Origin: Isoetes taiwanensis
Taxonomy: Eukaryota; Streptophyta; Lycopodiopsida; Isoetales; Isoetaceae
DNA: 64,000 nucleotides
Reading direction: 5' to 3'
Assembly (NCBI GenBank): GCA_021234155.1
Contig: JAJEKV010000086.1
Coordinates: 682,001 to 746,000, forward strand
Shown: one piece after another, positions 10,572 to 22,524 of the stretch
How positions within the stretch are numbered: position 1 is the first letter of the stretch
Layout of the letters: each line of letters starts with the position of its first letter
The notes under the pieces: model-generated
Database searches by the model: none
Seen by the model: the letters and a program-made list of their open reading frames with translations, nothing else
What the model was told of the DNA's origin: nothing
Translations under genes and position numbers: made by a program

Positions 10572-11300
10572 ATGAGCTTAGAACCATCATTTTTGGTAAT
10601 ATTTGCGAAATATTGTCTTCATGGACGAGCAGGCTACTTAGATATAAGCGAGGACCTAATGAACACAATGCCTTTCAAAGTTGGTGCTATAGAGTGGATG
10701 TGTCTGCTTGGTGCTTGCAGAACTAATCTCAACCTCAAATTAGCAGAGCATGCTACAGGAGAGATTTTCAAGTATAATCCTCTTAATCCGGCAGCCTTTG
10801 TTTTGTTATCAAACATATATGGTGCTCTTGGTAGATGGGAGGACAAAGCAAGGATAAGAAAACTCATGGAGGATCAGGGTGTGAGAAAGGAACCAGGGCG
10901 CAGCTGGATTGAGGTCAATGGATCTGTGCATTCATTTGTTGTAGAGGATGTCTCACATCCGAAAACAGAACAAATCTATATAGAGCTGCAAACTTTATCT
11001 GAACAGATTGTACGGGCTGGATATGTCCCAGATACTAGGTTTTTTCTACATGATCTGACAGAGGAAGAGAAGATATTCTCTCTGTGTCATCATAGCGAGA
11101 AATTGGCAATAGCCTTTGGCTTAATTAGTACACCTCAAGGGACAACAATTCGAGTTATCAAGAATCTTCGAATATGTGGTGACTGTCATAGCGCGACAAA
11201 GTTCATCTCAAAGCTTGTTGACCGGGAAATTATTGTCAGGGATGCAAAGCGTTTTCACCATTTTAAGGGTGGGACTTGTTCATGTAGAGATTATTGGTGA
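10572..11300 (+). CDS. PPR protein, C-terminal E/E+ and DYW domains (truncated)
   Basis: PLS-class pentatricopeptide repeat protein of the type that edits C to U in organellar RNA. Similarity begins after an acceptor-like GTGCGCAG at 10571, at MSLEPS. It covers part of one PPR motif (GRAGYLDISEDLMNTMPF), the E/E+ region (WMCLLGACR, YVLLSNIY-like FVLLSNIYGALGRWEDKAR, EPGRSWIEVNG) and a full DYW deaminase domain. The DYW domain shows HSEKLAIAFG (HxE zinc/catalytic motif), CGDCHSATKFIS (CxxC) and the terminal CSCRDYW. Intact family members carry ten or more upstream PPR motifs, and none are visible here. It is therefore a 5'-truncated copy or the last exon of a gene whose other exons are missing. 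The DYW motifs are all preserved, so truncation may be recent. An open frame extends upstream to 10503 but is not PPR-like. Confidence 0.85.
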   Translation: MSLEPSFLVIFAKYCLHGRAGYLDISEDLMNTMPFKVGAIEWMCLLGACRTNLNLKLAEHATGEIFKYNPLNPAAFVLLSNIYGALGRWEDKARIRKLMEDQGVRKEPGRSWIEVNGSVHSFVVEDVSHPKTEQIYIELQTLSEQIVRAGYVPDTRFFLHDLTEEEKIFSLCHHSEKLAIAFGLISTPQGTTIRVIKNLRICGDCHSATKFISKLVDREIIVRDAKRFHHFKGGTCSCRDYW

Positions 11301-12119
11301 ATAATTGAGTAATGTAAAGAAGAGGCAAACATGGAAATTATTGAGATGTTCGACTTGGAAGAAGATATAAGATGGCAAGCAAACAAACTTACACAAAGGT
11401 TGGATTTCTGGTCCCTGATAGCTTTTTTCTGAACGAAATCGTGTTCTTATATTACGCATTGAAATCCACTTTTGTGTGCAAAAGATGGAGATTGTAGAGT
11501 TTATGCTGAAACAATTTGCTCTACAAGTTGATTGGGAGTTCCAGAGTTTATGAGTATATGGCATCCAATCTGCACCAATTTTTGCTTTTGTGTACCAGAC
11601 TGCAATTCCTTTACAACATGAATTATGAGGATTGATCTGGCAGCTTCGTTAAGAGGTTTCAATGGGCATGGTTATTTCCATTGTGATCGAACGAAAACCC
11701 ATGGATTCCTGCTAGAGAAGATTGACAAGGTCAAAATTACAGATTTTGCAATTGGATTCAGTTGAGGAGATATCATAGAGCACCCAAGTTTATAGATTTC
11801 CACCAAAATGGTTATTTTAAGGAAAGACTGAATATCATAGCTAGATAATATGCAATAGTGTTGGAGGAGGGTAGCAGCTTGGGCGCACAAGGTTGGATCC
11901 TTTTTGTTTTCAGTTTGAGACATGTCATTTTGCTGTGTTCTTTTATGCAACATGAAGCTTGTAAGCTTGGGCTCTGCAGAGTTCACATTTGAGGACTTCC
12001 TTGTGGTAGTTATGCCATACTCTTGCTCTTAGGGCAAAATTTCGAGTTCTTTTTGTTGCTAAATTATGTAGGTTAACTATTTATGGGGTCTCTAATATAT
12101 ATCCTTTTTGTGTATGCAG
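11301..12119. other. No gene recognised (3' flank of PPR fragment)
   Basis: AT-rich; no domain-bearing frame. It may include 3' UTR of the PPR fragment. Confidence 0.4.
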
Positions 12120-12196
12120 CATTGGAACTATTCAAGCTCATTGGGTCTGCCATACAAGATTTTCATGCTAATGACAAGGACGATCTTGATCATTGA
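12120..12196 (+). CDS. Candidate short terminal exon, unknown
   Basis: After a TTTTTGTGTATGCAG acceptor the plus strand reads LELFKLIGSAIQDFHANDKD then DLDH and a TGA at 12194-12196. The short helical, acidic C-terminus looks protein-like, but I do not recognise it and no upstream exon could be matched. Confidence 0.22.
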
Positions 12197-14921
12197 TCCG
12201 TGCTCTTGTACCAAGCGAAGTCACAGGAGCTTTTCTTGATTTTCTCTGCAGTTCGTTCCTCACTAACCTCCATGCTCTCTGCCTTATGGCGATCCTTCAA
12301 AATATCCAAGGAGGAAGCGGTGACCAGTATTCTCGGGTTAGGTCCTTTCTAAGACTAATTCTCTTTTTTCCTTGTGGCGTTTTTCCTCACAAGATACATA
12401 CTAACCCCCCAAAAAGGGTGAATTCTTAGTGGGCTCCAAAGTTTTATCCCATGCCCTATGCATACTCATAGGACACATTACTCAAGTTGTAATGTTTGAG
12501 TGGTCTAACTTTTTTGGGATTCTACCTCAAGATGGGAAGAGGTCTCTTGCCCTACTTTGTCTTGTTCTCTAGCATTTGTTCCAAATTAGAGCTTATAAAC
12601 TATGAACATGGCAACCCTCCCATTCAAATAGGCAACGGGGTTATCCTGTTCTTGATGTTTACATGGCATTCTCCTCAAGAGTATGGAAGAGACATCTTTT
12701 GGATGATGTGGCTGTTCTCTCGCCATATAAAATCTCAGTACTTTTTATATAGGCCTTAAATTTGAGGTCCTTATTTATAGATATTCATTAGAGGCATTCC
12801 AAGTACAGGTCATTTTTAGTACCAAATTTGCTTCTTTGTAATAAAAAATGGCTCATTGGCCAGCCTTGCTTTTCCATTAAAATTGGATATGAGGGCACCT
12901 TTCTACCTATAATTTTGAAGTGTTGGAAGTCAGTACTGGAACTATATTTGCTACTATTCTGGCAGATTTGCGCCTTTGTTGACCAATTAGTATGTAGCAT
13001 TGTCCTAGCTTATTTGCTACTTAAAGCTTCAATATTTGAAGCATTCAAGTCCAAATATGTTTTAATGCCGTTGCTAAACCTGTAGAGGATTACCAATCCT
13101 CATGTTTTTCTAGTTTGAAGAGGAAGCAGTGGATACACTTTCATAGCACAAGGATTGAAGACGCTTAGAAGAGGTATGGAATGTCTATTTGTTCAAGTGA
13201 TAGTCTCGTATAAGGAAAGACCCATTATATGGCTTCAAACTTAGTTCTAGGTTTCTGAAGTACGTTGACGTAAGCCCTAAGCAAAAAGATGGCCAATTTT
13301 ATATGATGAGGGTGTTAAGAACATCATGCAAACAATCACGGACAATAACTCATATTGTTCAAAGCATGTCAAATACTAAAATGTGAGAATTTTTATGCAT
13401 GTCAATGTCCCAAATCTACTGTTTGAAGATAGACAGGTTGAATTGAGTTTAACTATAGCTGAAAGGCGCAGATAAGCAGGTTGGATTGTGTTTAACCATA
13501 TCTGAAGGGTGCAAAGAAGATTACAACCTTCCCTAAAAGTAAGGAGTCCAGTAGTTTATTGTGGTACATATTTTATAAGAGATCTTTGCATAAATGGACG
13601 GCTACAAGATTTGGATACATGTATATTATGTTGGAGTAATTAGTACATTGAAGTAGTTAGTAATAACTTTGAGAGTGAAGTTATTGAGAGAGCTTTGTTG
13701 AAGATGATAATAATGAGAAATGGAATGCTTATGGAAGTAACCTGATTTTACACAGATCAAGCAGAAAATTTATGTGTCTACTTCCTTGCCATGAGATTAT
13801 TGCATAGCAAAAATATATCTGATATATGTACTCATAAATTAACCATGGGATTGATTTATAGTATACATATCGCATGGCTTCTTTCAAGCATTCCATTCGT
13901 CACATTATCATCTCATGATTTACTAACTCCAATGACACAACAAAAGTTAGAAACAATCGTTTTAAGCAAAAACATATAAAATGTATGCACAATAGATAGT
14001 CTATTTCTCATTTTGCACATTTATATTATTGTTCATTTTGAATACGACGTTCCTGTTGAATGGTTCTAAGAAGATATCATGAAGTATAATATGAGTTTCT
14101 ACACACTTTTGTGTTGAGTGACATTTATGACAACCTTCTATGTAGTTAAGCACATTATACACTAGCTCCATTCTATGTCTATTTTGCCGATCCGACTGTT
14201 AGAGAGCTCCAAGAGCGGAGACGAAGGAGCCAAGTTATGATAGTGTGTGGCCTAGTAGAGGAGGCATGAGAGAACCTCATCCATATGCTTCAGATGCAGA
14301 TCTTTGCTCGGATGACGTTCCATACGCCCATACACATTGTCAGAGCAAGCCCCCATGGAGCCCAGTGTCCAAACTGCCCCTGGGTAGTCATATTCACGAT
14401 CGGGGATGTATAGGAGCGAGCAATTTTGATTGAGTGGCAAAATATGACCTTCCATTATGATTTAAGCCACTTCACCCTCCGGCCATGGAGGGCAACCCTC
14501 CGTGCGCAGCACCTTGTTTTTTTTTAGAGAACGAAGTGTTTTTTTTATATTATATAGAAGAAAGTACAATGCTTCATTACAGTAAGAGAATTACTATAGG
14601 AGTAGACTCAACTTCTTCATTCCCTTAACTGCAGAAACTTATTCAAAGCTCTAATAATAGCACATATACTTGTAAGCACAGAAATATCTCTCCTCATTGG
14701 AACCAAAAGTTGCAAGATGATCCAAAAGAGCCAAAGGCCTTCTCGAAATGATACATCTTGTTCTGAAAATTATACATGTAATCTGAACAGCTGAAGTAAA
14801 AGGAAGATGTGTGGCCTTAGATAGAAGACAGTAGCCAAATATAGTACAGGCATATCAGTACCTGAAGAAGCACGTTTGGAGAAGCATATGCTCAAACATA
14901 GCAGTATTTGAGCATATCAAA
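12197..14921. other. No gene recognised
   Basis: About 2.7 kb of AT-rich sequence with short frames on both strands. A GC-richer patch near 14280-14400 has no recognisable product. A T8 and a T9 run near 14520-14550 stand out only as low complexity. Confidence 0.4.
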
Positions 14922-15024
14922 TCCATATGGACAGTCAAAGCATTTTGGCATCAGTACCAAAATATCTCTCAACTCCATATGGACAACCAAGGCATTTTGG
15001 CATCAATACCAAAATTTCTCTCAA
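14922..15024. repeat. Two-copy 51-bp tandem repeat
   Basis: Each unit begins TCCATATGGACA and contains GCATTTTGGCATCARTACCA. Units start at 14922 and 14973. Confidence 0.85.
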
Positions 15025-17676
15025 TCTTCAGAATTTGAGAGGCTTGATAAGCATATCAGTACTTGAAAAGCAACCTAGATGCTTGCTTCCATTGCTTATG
15101 TTTTGTAGCTGCTGCCATGTATCCCTGTCTTCAATTTAAAACAGTAATTCTGATTAACATGCAAAATTCTCCTGACCAAACTGAACCTTTCTTATCATCC
15201 TTAGCAAAATCTGGATCTTCCTGCTAGCAAGGAAGAGTGAAGAGATATGGCAATATAAATTCCAAGAAATTCTTCAGACCAAAGGGTTTTCACTGTAAAA
15301 AGAAAAAGCATACTGTCTCCTCTCCATAACCTGAATCTTGCTGAGAAAACTCATCTCTTCTTCACCTTATAGGCCAGTATCCCTTTCGGGCAAACCCTTT
15401 CGGCGTGACCATATCCAAGAAGACGGGAAAGGACATAATGCACAGCATCAAAGAAGAGAGCCACATTTGTGGTTACCTATTTTACAGACGAAGAAGCTGA
15501 TTGTAGCCGCCAGAAAGGAGAAAAAAATATGTAATCTGTACAGATCTTTTTTCTGAAAATTTTGGAAGCAAGAAATTTATGCTGCCCTGCTAGCAACGAT
15601 CTGGTTTTTTTGGGCACCAAGGCAGTAGCAGCAGTGCCGGATTTGGAGAGGAGGAGGCGGTTTCCTCCGTCCGCTGCCCTAGCCACCAAGAAACGAGCCG
15701 CCTGCCATTTTCAAAACCAATTTAAAAAAAAATGAGCTATATCACAACTACTTACTTGCCAACAACCTTTCATTAAATAGAGAAAATGTTCGTCTTAGAT
15801 CATCCAGTAACCCTAAGAACTATTATAACAATACAGAGACCGACGAAAATTACGAGCCCAAGAGAACTAAGCCAATGAGCAAACAAAGGAAATTCTTAAG
15901 CAATCTTGGTTGCGAGGTGGTCACCATGACTTCAAACAACTTGAAATTGTAGTAAACAGGCCGGGTTTTCAAAAGAGCCGCTCAAGGTGCAACTAGCAGG
16001 TGCTATAATTCATGATTTGAGTCTGAGAGCAAGTAGACTCAACCTTAAGGAGCACCAATTTCACAGGAATGCCTTCAATCTGCAACTTTTGTATCGGGCC
16101 ACAATTTTGCCCATTGTAATCCACAGTCTATTGGTAGAGAACCCCACTCATCCAGGACTAACAAAAATTTTATTAGCAAAAGCGATCATGTGATTTCAAT
16201 GATACAACTCTTAGTTTGCGTCGGAGAAACTTTTGTCCACAAAAATTATGATTTTGCTCAATTTCCACGGAGCAAAAGAAAGAAGTACAGAACCTGAAGA
16301 GCTATCTTCTCCATTTAATTGGTTCCATCCAAATTCGATAAAACACATGTAAAATTAATTCACAGGCGCCTAGGATAACAATTAACCCGTAAGGCAATTG
16401 TTTAATGAATTTTATTAACCTATCTTGAGAAGAATATAGGTTAAGATACACAAATTTTGGAGCTTTTGAAAAGCCTACTAACAAGCACAAAACCTAAGCA
16501 TCTAGGTGTTAAAAATGCCAATCATAATCTAACATTGAAGCAGAATTTTTTTGAGGATGTGTTGAGTATGATGATGCTTGAATGAGGTCGTTGGAGGAGC
16601 TAATGGGCTTAGACATAATTTTTCTTAAAGAATCCCTTTCTTAACAACATACGAAAATAAGCATGGCCGCCCATTAGGGTTTTTGGCAACAGATCAAGAA
16701 GCATGGTCGCAGATATGCCGAGATCCTTGTGCTCTGCTTCATAATAAAACACTCAGATTATTCCCAAGTACGCAGATGCTTCCTAGCTGTAGAATATATG
16801 GGCGCATCATTTTGTGGAGTAAGATTGAGCAGGATCACTGTGCGCATCACTCTTGTGGATTAATAGCCCAGTATTGAAGTCGATTTGTGGCATTCCTTCT
16901 CCTATTTCATAAGTGTAGCCTCTTCTTGGCAATTACATGTGCAAGGACTGTTATCTGAGAGTAATATACTATAACTGTTACTATTCTGCCATACCATGCA
17001 GCTGTATCGGCCTTCTGGTTAAGGTTAGCCAAAAAAGATATATTCAACATTGCGCTCTGAGGTAAGTTATTTACCTCTTTCAATAGCTTGCAACAGCTTC
17101 AAAACCAGAGTTACCAGGCAACAGAGAAGAACCAGCGCAGCTATAAGGCAGTGCTATATTTTATGTATTGATCTCATAATTAATAAAAATTTCATATTAT
17201 TGTTAGCTCTTCTCTGCTGTGTCTTTCATATGTCTGTAGCATCGTGTTGTTTTGGGACAATTAATTGGGTTCGATTCCCCTATTTTGAAGGAAGGACAAA
17301 GCACTTTTGCAAAGGAGGAACTTAAAATCGTTCTAAGTTTGTCCTCTGCAAGATTATTTTAAAATTGCAAAGGACAGATTTCAAATTTCAAAATATTCTG
17401 GAATCCCACCTAATAAAATTGCAACATTCTAAATTAGTGGGTGGAAGGAAAAAGGAGCTGAATGCATGCAACACGCCACCTGCCGCAATTACCCAAAATG
17501 GCATGCAAAATATGGTGCCGGTCCAATCAATAGGAGTTTGACGTTGACACCGAAAGAGTTGGACCCTAGATTTTTGCAGCAGGAAAAGGGTTTGGTTTCC
17601 AAAGCCATGAAGACCACTGCAGGTTTTTGTATTTCAGCAAGGCTCCCAAAAAACTTCCAACTCAGGAGCTACTGCA
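15025..17676. other. No gene recognised; upstream region of DGAT2
   Basis: Short frames only. A GC-rich patch at 15600-15700 could be an exon on the minus strand but has no recognisable product. The last few hundred bases should contain the DGAT2 promoter and 5' UTR; I cannot point to a convincing TATA box. Confidence 0.35.
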
Positions 17677-19589
17677 ATGGCGGAAAAGCATCCCCATTCT
17701 ACCACTAACAACTCTCATTCTACTTCTCTGCTACAAATTCCATTTCAAAGCTTTTGCAGCATTATCGCCATTCTGATTTGGCTTGGAGCTATGCACTTCA
17801 ATATTGTCATGGCTCTGCTTGTCTTACTAAACCTCCGAAGTCCCTGGGCTTATGGGTCAATTCTCTTTTTTCTTCCATTTTTGTTTGATTAAAGTTGTAG
17901 TCTACTTGAGTTATTCTAACTTTACATTTCAAACAGTATAATTGCGTTCTATGTGCTCTTGGCGTTTTTGCCAGCTGATTACAGTGATCCATGGGGAGTC
18001 TGGATTGCCAAGTATGTAGTTTATTATGCAGTTAATTGATAAAGATAGTAGAAAAATAGAGTACTTATTGTCGAACTCATATCTGATCAGCAGTGTATTA
18101 TTTTTGGTTAACATCACAAGCATTATGTTTGTAAGAAAATAATCTTGCTCCTACTTGGATGCAGCTTTATTTGTGACGTATATAGTGTATCTCAAGTATT
18201 TGTAACATTTACAGGTTCGTTTCCAAGCATGCGCCCAAATATTTTCCTATGGTAGTCAATTTTGAAAACAGAAATGCACTGACATCAGATCGTGCATTTG
18301 GTAATACACCACCTTCAGTTTCGTGTAATGCACTCTGCATGAACTTATTCTGATCAATGCTTTTTGTATACAGTTTTTGCACTTGAACCTCATTCTATAA
18401 TGCCTATTGGAGTGTTGTCACTAAGCTATTATGCTGGTTTCCTGCCCTTCTCAGATGGACGAGTACTTGTCAGTAGTGCGGTGAGCAATAATAGATAATT
18501 GCAATCATTTTAACATAATTTACGAGCTCTTAGCAGTAAGGCTATTCCAATTCATTCCAAATCCCTTCCAATCAATCTAGAGATGCACTTTTTTTAGGAG
18601 TTAATTCTACTTTAACATCATACGTGTTTTCTGGAAGGCCCTTGCTACACCAATATTGCGCCACATCTGGACATGGATGGGTTCTGTTCCTGCGTCAAGG
18701 AAAGTCTTTACACAACTCCTGAATGATGGTTATTCCTGTGTTGTTGTTCCTGGTGGTGTTCAGGAAATCTTTTATATGGAATCTGGACATGAGGTCAGAT
18801 AATGAGAAACCTACATTAGCTATTATTGTGCTAACTATTCTTCTCAGACTTTCTGAATTCATCCTTCAGGTAGCATTTTTGAAACAACGATATGGGTTTG
18901 TTCGTGTTGCTATTGAAACTGGAGCACCACTGGTACCTGTCTTCTGTTTTGGCCAGGTAGTCTATTGCTAGTTATTTCAGGGGCTCTAGTCAAAAGCAAG
19001 GAAAAGAACAAGTGAGTAATTTAGTATGCAATAAATGTTTGAAATTATTATGGGACTTTTTTTCATATTGTATTAAGTTGTGATGAGTTCTGGGAGGTAT
19101 GCCAAAACAATGGATTTCAATGTTGTTTTCTAGACTGATGTATACAGCTGGTGGAAGCCAAGAGGAAAATTCTATTTATGGGTCTCAAGAGCAATTAAAT
19201 TTACTCCCTTGATATTTTGGGGAAGATATGGGTATGTAACATCATATTGCCATTATTCATCCTCCATATTCCTGTTGTTTAAGTGAGATTTCCACTTCAA
19301 AGTAGTTAAAGACATGTGTAAATTTGTTTTCAGATCTCCTGTTCCATATAGGCGACCATTATACATTGCTGTTGGGAGCCCCATTGAAGTGACAAAAAAT
19401 CCTCAGCCCACTAAAGATGAGGTAATTTAATTTGTCTTAGCTTTTGTAGATTTCATTCACAAGTAATTTTTTTATCTGTTGCTTCAGGTTGCTGCTGTGC
19501 TTTCGAAATTTATACAAGCTATGGAGGAGCTGTATCACAAGCACAAGGCCGCTGCAGGATTCAAAGATACAATACTTCATGTATATTAA
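17677..19589 (+). CDS. DGAT2: Diacylglycerol O-acyltransferase 2 (9 exons)
   Basis: Catalyses acyl-CoA + diacylglycerol to triacylglycerol, the last step of storage oil synthesis, at the ER. My exon model is 17677-17855, 17937-18011, 18215-18300, 18374-18480, 18638-18793, 18870-18956, 19134-19231, 19334-19421 and 19488-19589. All introns are GT/AG and the total is 978 nt, giving 325 aa, the usual size for plant DGAT2. An N-terminal hydrophobic hairpin lies at about residues 22-70 ([35 protein letters not shown]). The plant form of the active-site motif, EPHS, is at 118-121, followed by [22 protein letters not shown] is at about 187-192 with FYMESGHE after it. Further blocks are [19 protein letters not shown] and [19 protein letters not shown]. 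The ATG gives a short polar N-terminus before the first membrane segment. No frameshift or stop was seen, so it should be functional. Introns are 72-202 nt. Confidence 0.95.
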
Positions 19590-20390
19590 CTGCTGCAGGG
19601 TTATTTCATAACATTGTTTCACCCTATCTAGCTTGCTGAAGAGAATCTGCCTGCTGTATTCCCTGAATCAAGTCATGATGTTCAACTATTTGTTTGGGGT
19701 AGTGCTGACATAATCCAGTGCTGTTAGTTTATGTACAGGTCTGCACAAGATCATATGCTTAGTGAACTATTTTCAGAAAATGGTTGGAATGCCTACATTT
19801 TATACTTTTCTACATATTGATAAAAACTTTTGTTTGTGCATGCTGTGTTAGATTCTTCTGTTATGGTTCGGGGAGGATAAATGTTCTTGTGATGTTTAAT
19901 CCTATTTATTCTTTGTAAAGATTGTGTCCGTTGTGGTGTTTAGCTTAGCAGGCTTGCCTAACCCGAGGGTATTCTCATCCACGTGTCCCTCCACTTTATC
20001 TGGCACAGCATCTGTTGTGGATCAAAAATTTAAACCAAACCAGCACCCTTCTCTGGTCGAAGGAGCCAATTCGAACTTTTTTTTTCCAAACTGCATCCCA
20101 CATCAACACATGCAACAAAGACCAAACATAATTAACTGTTTTGAAGCGTTTTCTAGTCATTACAAGTAGAAATTGTTGCTCATGTTTTAAATAAACTAAA
20201 ATTCAGAAAGACTAACCTCGTCAAGATCGGGCCTATACCAGATTGCAACTACTGGAGATTTGGCACGGATGGCTAAACGCACAAATAGGGCACCGGAGGA
20301 AAGGGCATGCTCCGGCTGACAGCAAGAGAAACGTGGTCACTTTGAAAATTATTATTGTTATATATTTTTTCCTCCTATTTTTTCTCCGAC
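19590..20390. other. DGAT2 3' flank; no further gene seen
   Basis: Probably includes the DGAT2 3' UTR (AATCCTATTTATTC-type AT-rich signals near 19895-19920). No other coding sequence recognised. Confidence 0.45.
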
Positions 20391-20760
20391 ATGGGATATC
20401 CATGAAGAACATGCTCGAGGAATCTTGCATATAGCAATTATATATGCAAGTATTCTAACATGTATTAAAATTATGTGGATGGTTTAAATTTTTTCCTCAT
20501 TTTTAAAGGACATGGGATATCCATGAAAAAAACGAGTTGGAATCTTGCATGCATGCAGTTTTATATGCAAGATTCTAACATTGGCTAAAATTATGTTGGT
20601 GGTTTGAATGGTCAACATCGAATGTGTTCTTCATGGGATATCCATGAAGAACATGCTCGAGGAAGATGTTTATAGTTTTATGCAATTATTAGATGTATTT
20701 TTTTTATATTTAGTGGTTTGAATGGTCAACATCGATCAAAAGTCCAGGTGGCGTGCTTAA
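20391..20760. repeat. 121-bp tandem array, three diverged units
   Basis: ATGGGATATCCATGAA occurs at 20391, 20512 and 20633 (spacing 121 and 121). The perfect palindrome GGATATCC lies in each unit. Between them recur AATCTTGCAT, ATATGCAAG, TTCTAACAT and GGTGGTTTGAATGGTCAACA. Indels and substitutions show it is not very recent. Confidence 0.8.
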
Positions 20761-21720
20761 AGGTGCAGCATCCAGGTGGCATCTGAAAAAAATGAGTTGT
20801 ACATCTACTTCGTGCAGATAGGTCTATTGGCTAAGATAGGTCTATTGGCTAAGATTAGACACAATTAGAGCCTGGATTCAAAGCAAGAAATTATAGGTAA
20901 ATAGAAATGAGAAATGTTTATAAGTTTTGATTAGATGATTTTTTTTTTGTATTTAGGGAGGTGGGTTATGGGGCCAATACTCGGTAAAAACAACCCATGT
21001 TTGGGCCAGGGGACTAGGCCCCATCATGTGTTAATACTACTTTCAAATTGTTAAAAGGCTAACTTAGAATTGAGAGAAGATAATGCTAATGATAGTGGTA
21101 AAAATGCTTCTAAACATAATAAGGAATCTTGAAAAGATATATTTTGCAACTTCCACAGTGCAAAATATGGAAGATTGCTACAAGTGCTTCTACAATATAT
21201 GTTGATGTCTGCCATATATGTTGGTGGAAAAGTCCATTTAGAACTTGCATCAGAAATATATTCTTTCAAGCAACATGTATATAGAGATTTACTAATATAT
21301 AATTCTCATCAAATCTACAAATATGAGAACAAATGCAGTGCCTGTGGCACCACACTACCATCTTGTATAATTTATAGATGTATTGGAGTTGTTTGGGCAT
21401 TTAGATTCTACAACATGTATATTGAAGTTTGAATTTCCATAGTACATAGAGGTATCCTCTTCTTGTAGAAAACAATAATGCTTGTTGAAAGAAGGTCTAG
21501 GATATTTAAAAGTATGACTGCCTAGTGTTTGAAATACTTGATAACAATGGGCCAAGTCAGAATGAAGTTACATAACTTGTACAATTACAGCATTTATTGA
21601 TACATTATGGCAGATGAGTGCTCTAGTGCATTTCCAGCCTTTGGATTTGGGAATATTCCAGTGCATATACCTCCTCAGGCCATCCTAGCCCTAACGTAAG
21701 CATTTGACGGGCAAATGCTT
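20761..21720. other. No gene recognised
   Basis: A short direct repeat, ATAGGTCTATTGGCTAAGAT, occurs twice at about 20817-20853. Nothing else can be assigned. Confidence 0.4.
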
Positions 21721-21799
21721 AGGTGGCTCTATGTTTAAGGGTGTTGACAATCATTACAAGCACTTATTTTATACAATTTGGCTTCATAATAGAATTAAC

Positions 21800-21985
21800 C
21801 TGCAACAACAACTCCACCAAAGATGCAGGGTACACATTCTCTTCTTTCTTTATGCCGATGACATTGTTTATTGTCCTGGAGCATTGCAGATTTGCAGACA
21901 AATATGAAAGCTTTGGCTAAATTTTGTGATGCTAAAGGGATGAAGGTGAATCTTGAAAAGAGAAAAATGCTCATCCAAAACAGAC
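21800..21985 (+). mobile_element. LINE reverse transcriptase fragment
   Basis: The plus strand reads FFLYADDIVYCPG and, after a frame change, LQTNMKALAKFCDAKGMKVN and LEKRKMLIQN. This is the YADD catalytic box and following thumb region of a non-LTR reverse transcriptase. The copy is frameshifted and truncated on both sides, and probably belongs with the C-terminal piece at 23160-23700. Confidence 0.7.
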
Positions 21986-22119
21986 AGATACAAGTTCTTA
22001 TATAAAGACAATGAAAATCGCAAGTACATAGCTTTGTTTATGATTTGGTGTGCCTATAATTTTGAAATACATATATGTAGACTTGAACCCTTACAGAAAA
22101 GAAAAACCAATGCTTTTGC

Positions 22120-22335
22120 GCTTGGACGTTTAATCAAGTGGTAGCACACTAGCCTTAAAACAATATCTTGAGTTCGAAGCCACCCAGAGTCGCATTCAAT
22201 GTGAAATGGTTCAGGATATGACTCAATAAAAGAAGTAGTGGTGGATGTGCGACCTCTGTTTGGGTAATGTCTCGAGGCCTTTCCTAAAGACCAGAGAACT
22301 ACTGACTAGTTTGACAAGTTATAATGCAAGTAGGC
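22120..22335 (+). mobile_element. Candidate tRNA-derived SINE
   Basis: TTAATCAAGTGGTAGCACAC resembles a tRNA D-arm/A box. It is followed by a CTTAAAA anticodon-loop-like segment and the B box GAGTTCGAAGCC. This tRNA-like head is followed by an unrelated body of about 140 bp, the usual plan of a SINE. It lies between two pieces of one degenerate LINE. No clear poly-A or target duplication was identified, so the ends are approximate. Confidence 0.45.
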
Positions 22336-22524
22336 CGTATATATTGAAATGAGGAAAAGCCTAGACGTAGGCGCGTGCAGTGGATCCGTAGGAGCATCGA
22401 CAATGCTTTGTATTTTCTGCATGACATACTGCTGCACAAGCACAAAACCTTCCCAACTGTTCTCCACCTCTCCATCGGTGTTGCTTGAAGTTGCCATTTC
22501 TCTTGCATTTCCTATGCAAGGCAT
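22306..22524 (-). CDS. Small unknown ORF
   Basis: The minus strand is open with MATSSNTDGEVENSWEGFVL then VQQYVMQKIQSIVDAPTDPL. The composition is protein-like (an amphipathic helix after a polar start), but I recognise no family. It overlaps the tail of the SINE candidate. It may be an exon scrap or chance. Confidence 0.2.
   Translation of the reverse strand: MPCIGNAREMATSSNTDGEVENSWEGFVLVQQYVMQKIQSIVDAPTDPLHAPTSRLFLISIYTAYLHYNLSN

Noticed and set aside
17466-17708. 80-aa ORF overlapping the DGAT2 start
   Set aside because: Different frame from DGAT2 and no homology; it covers the 5' UTR and first codons only.
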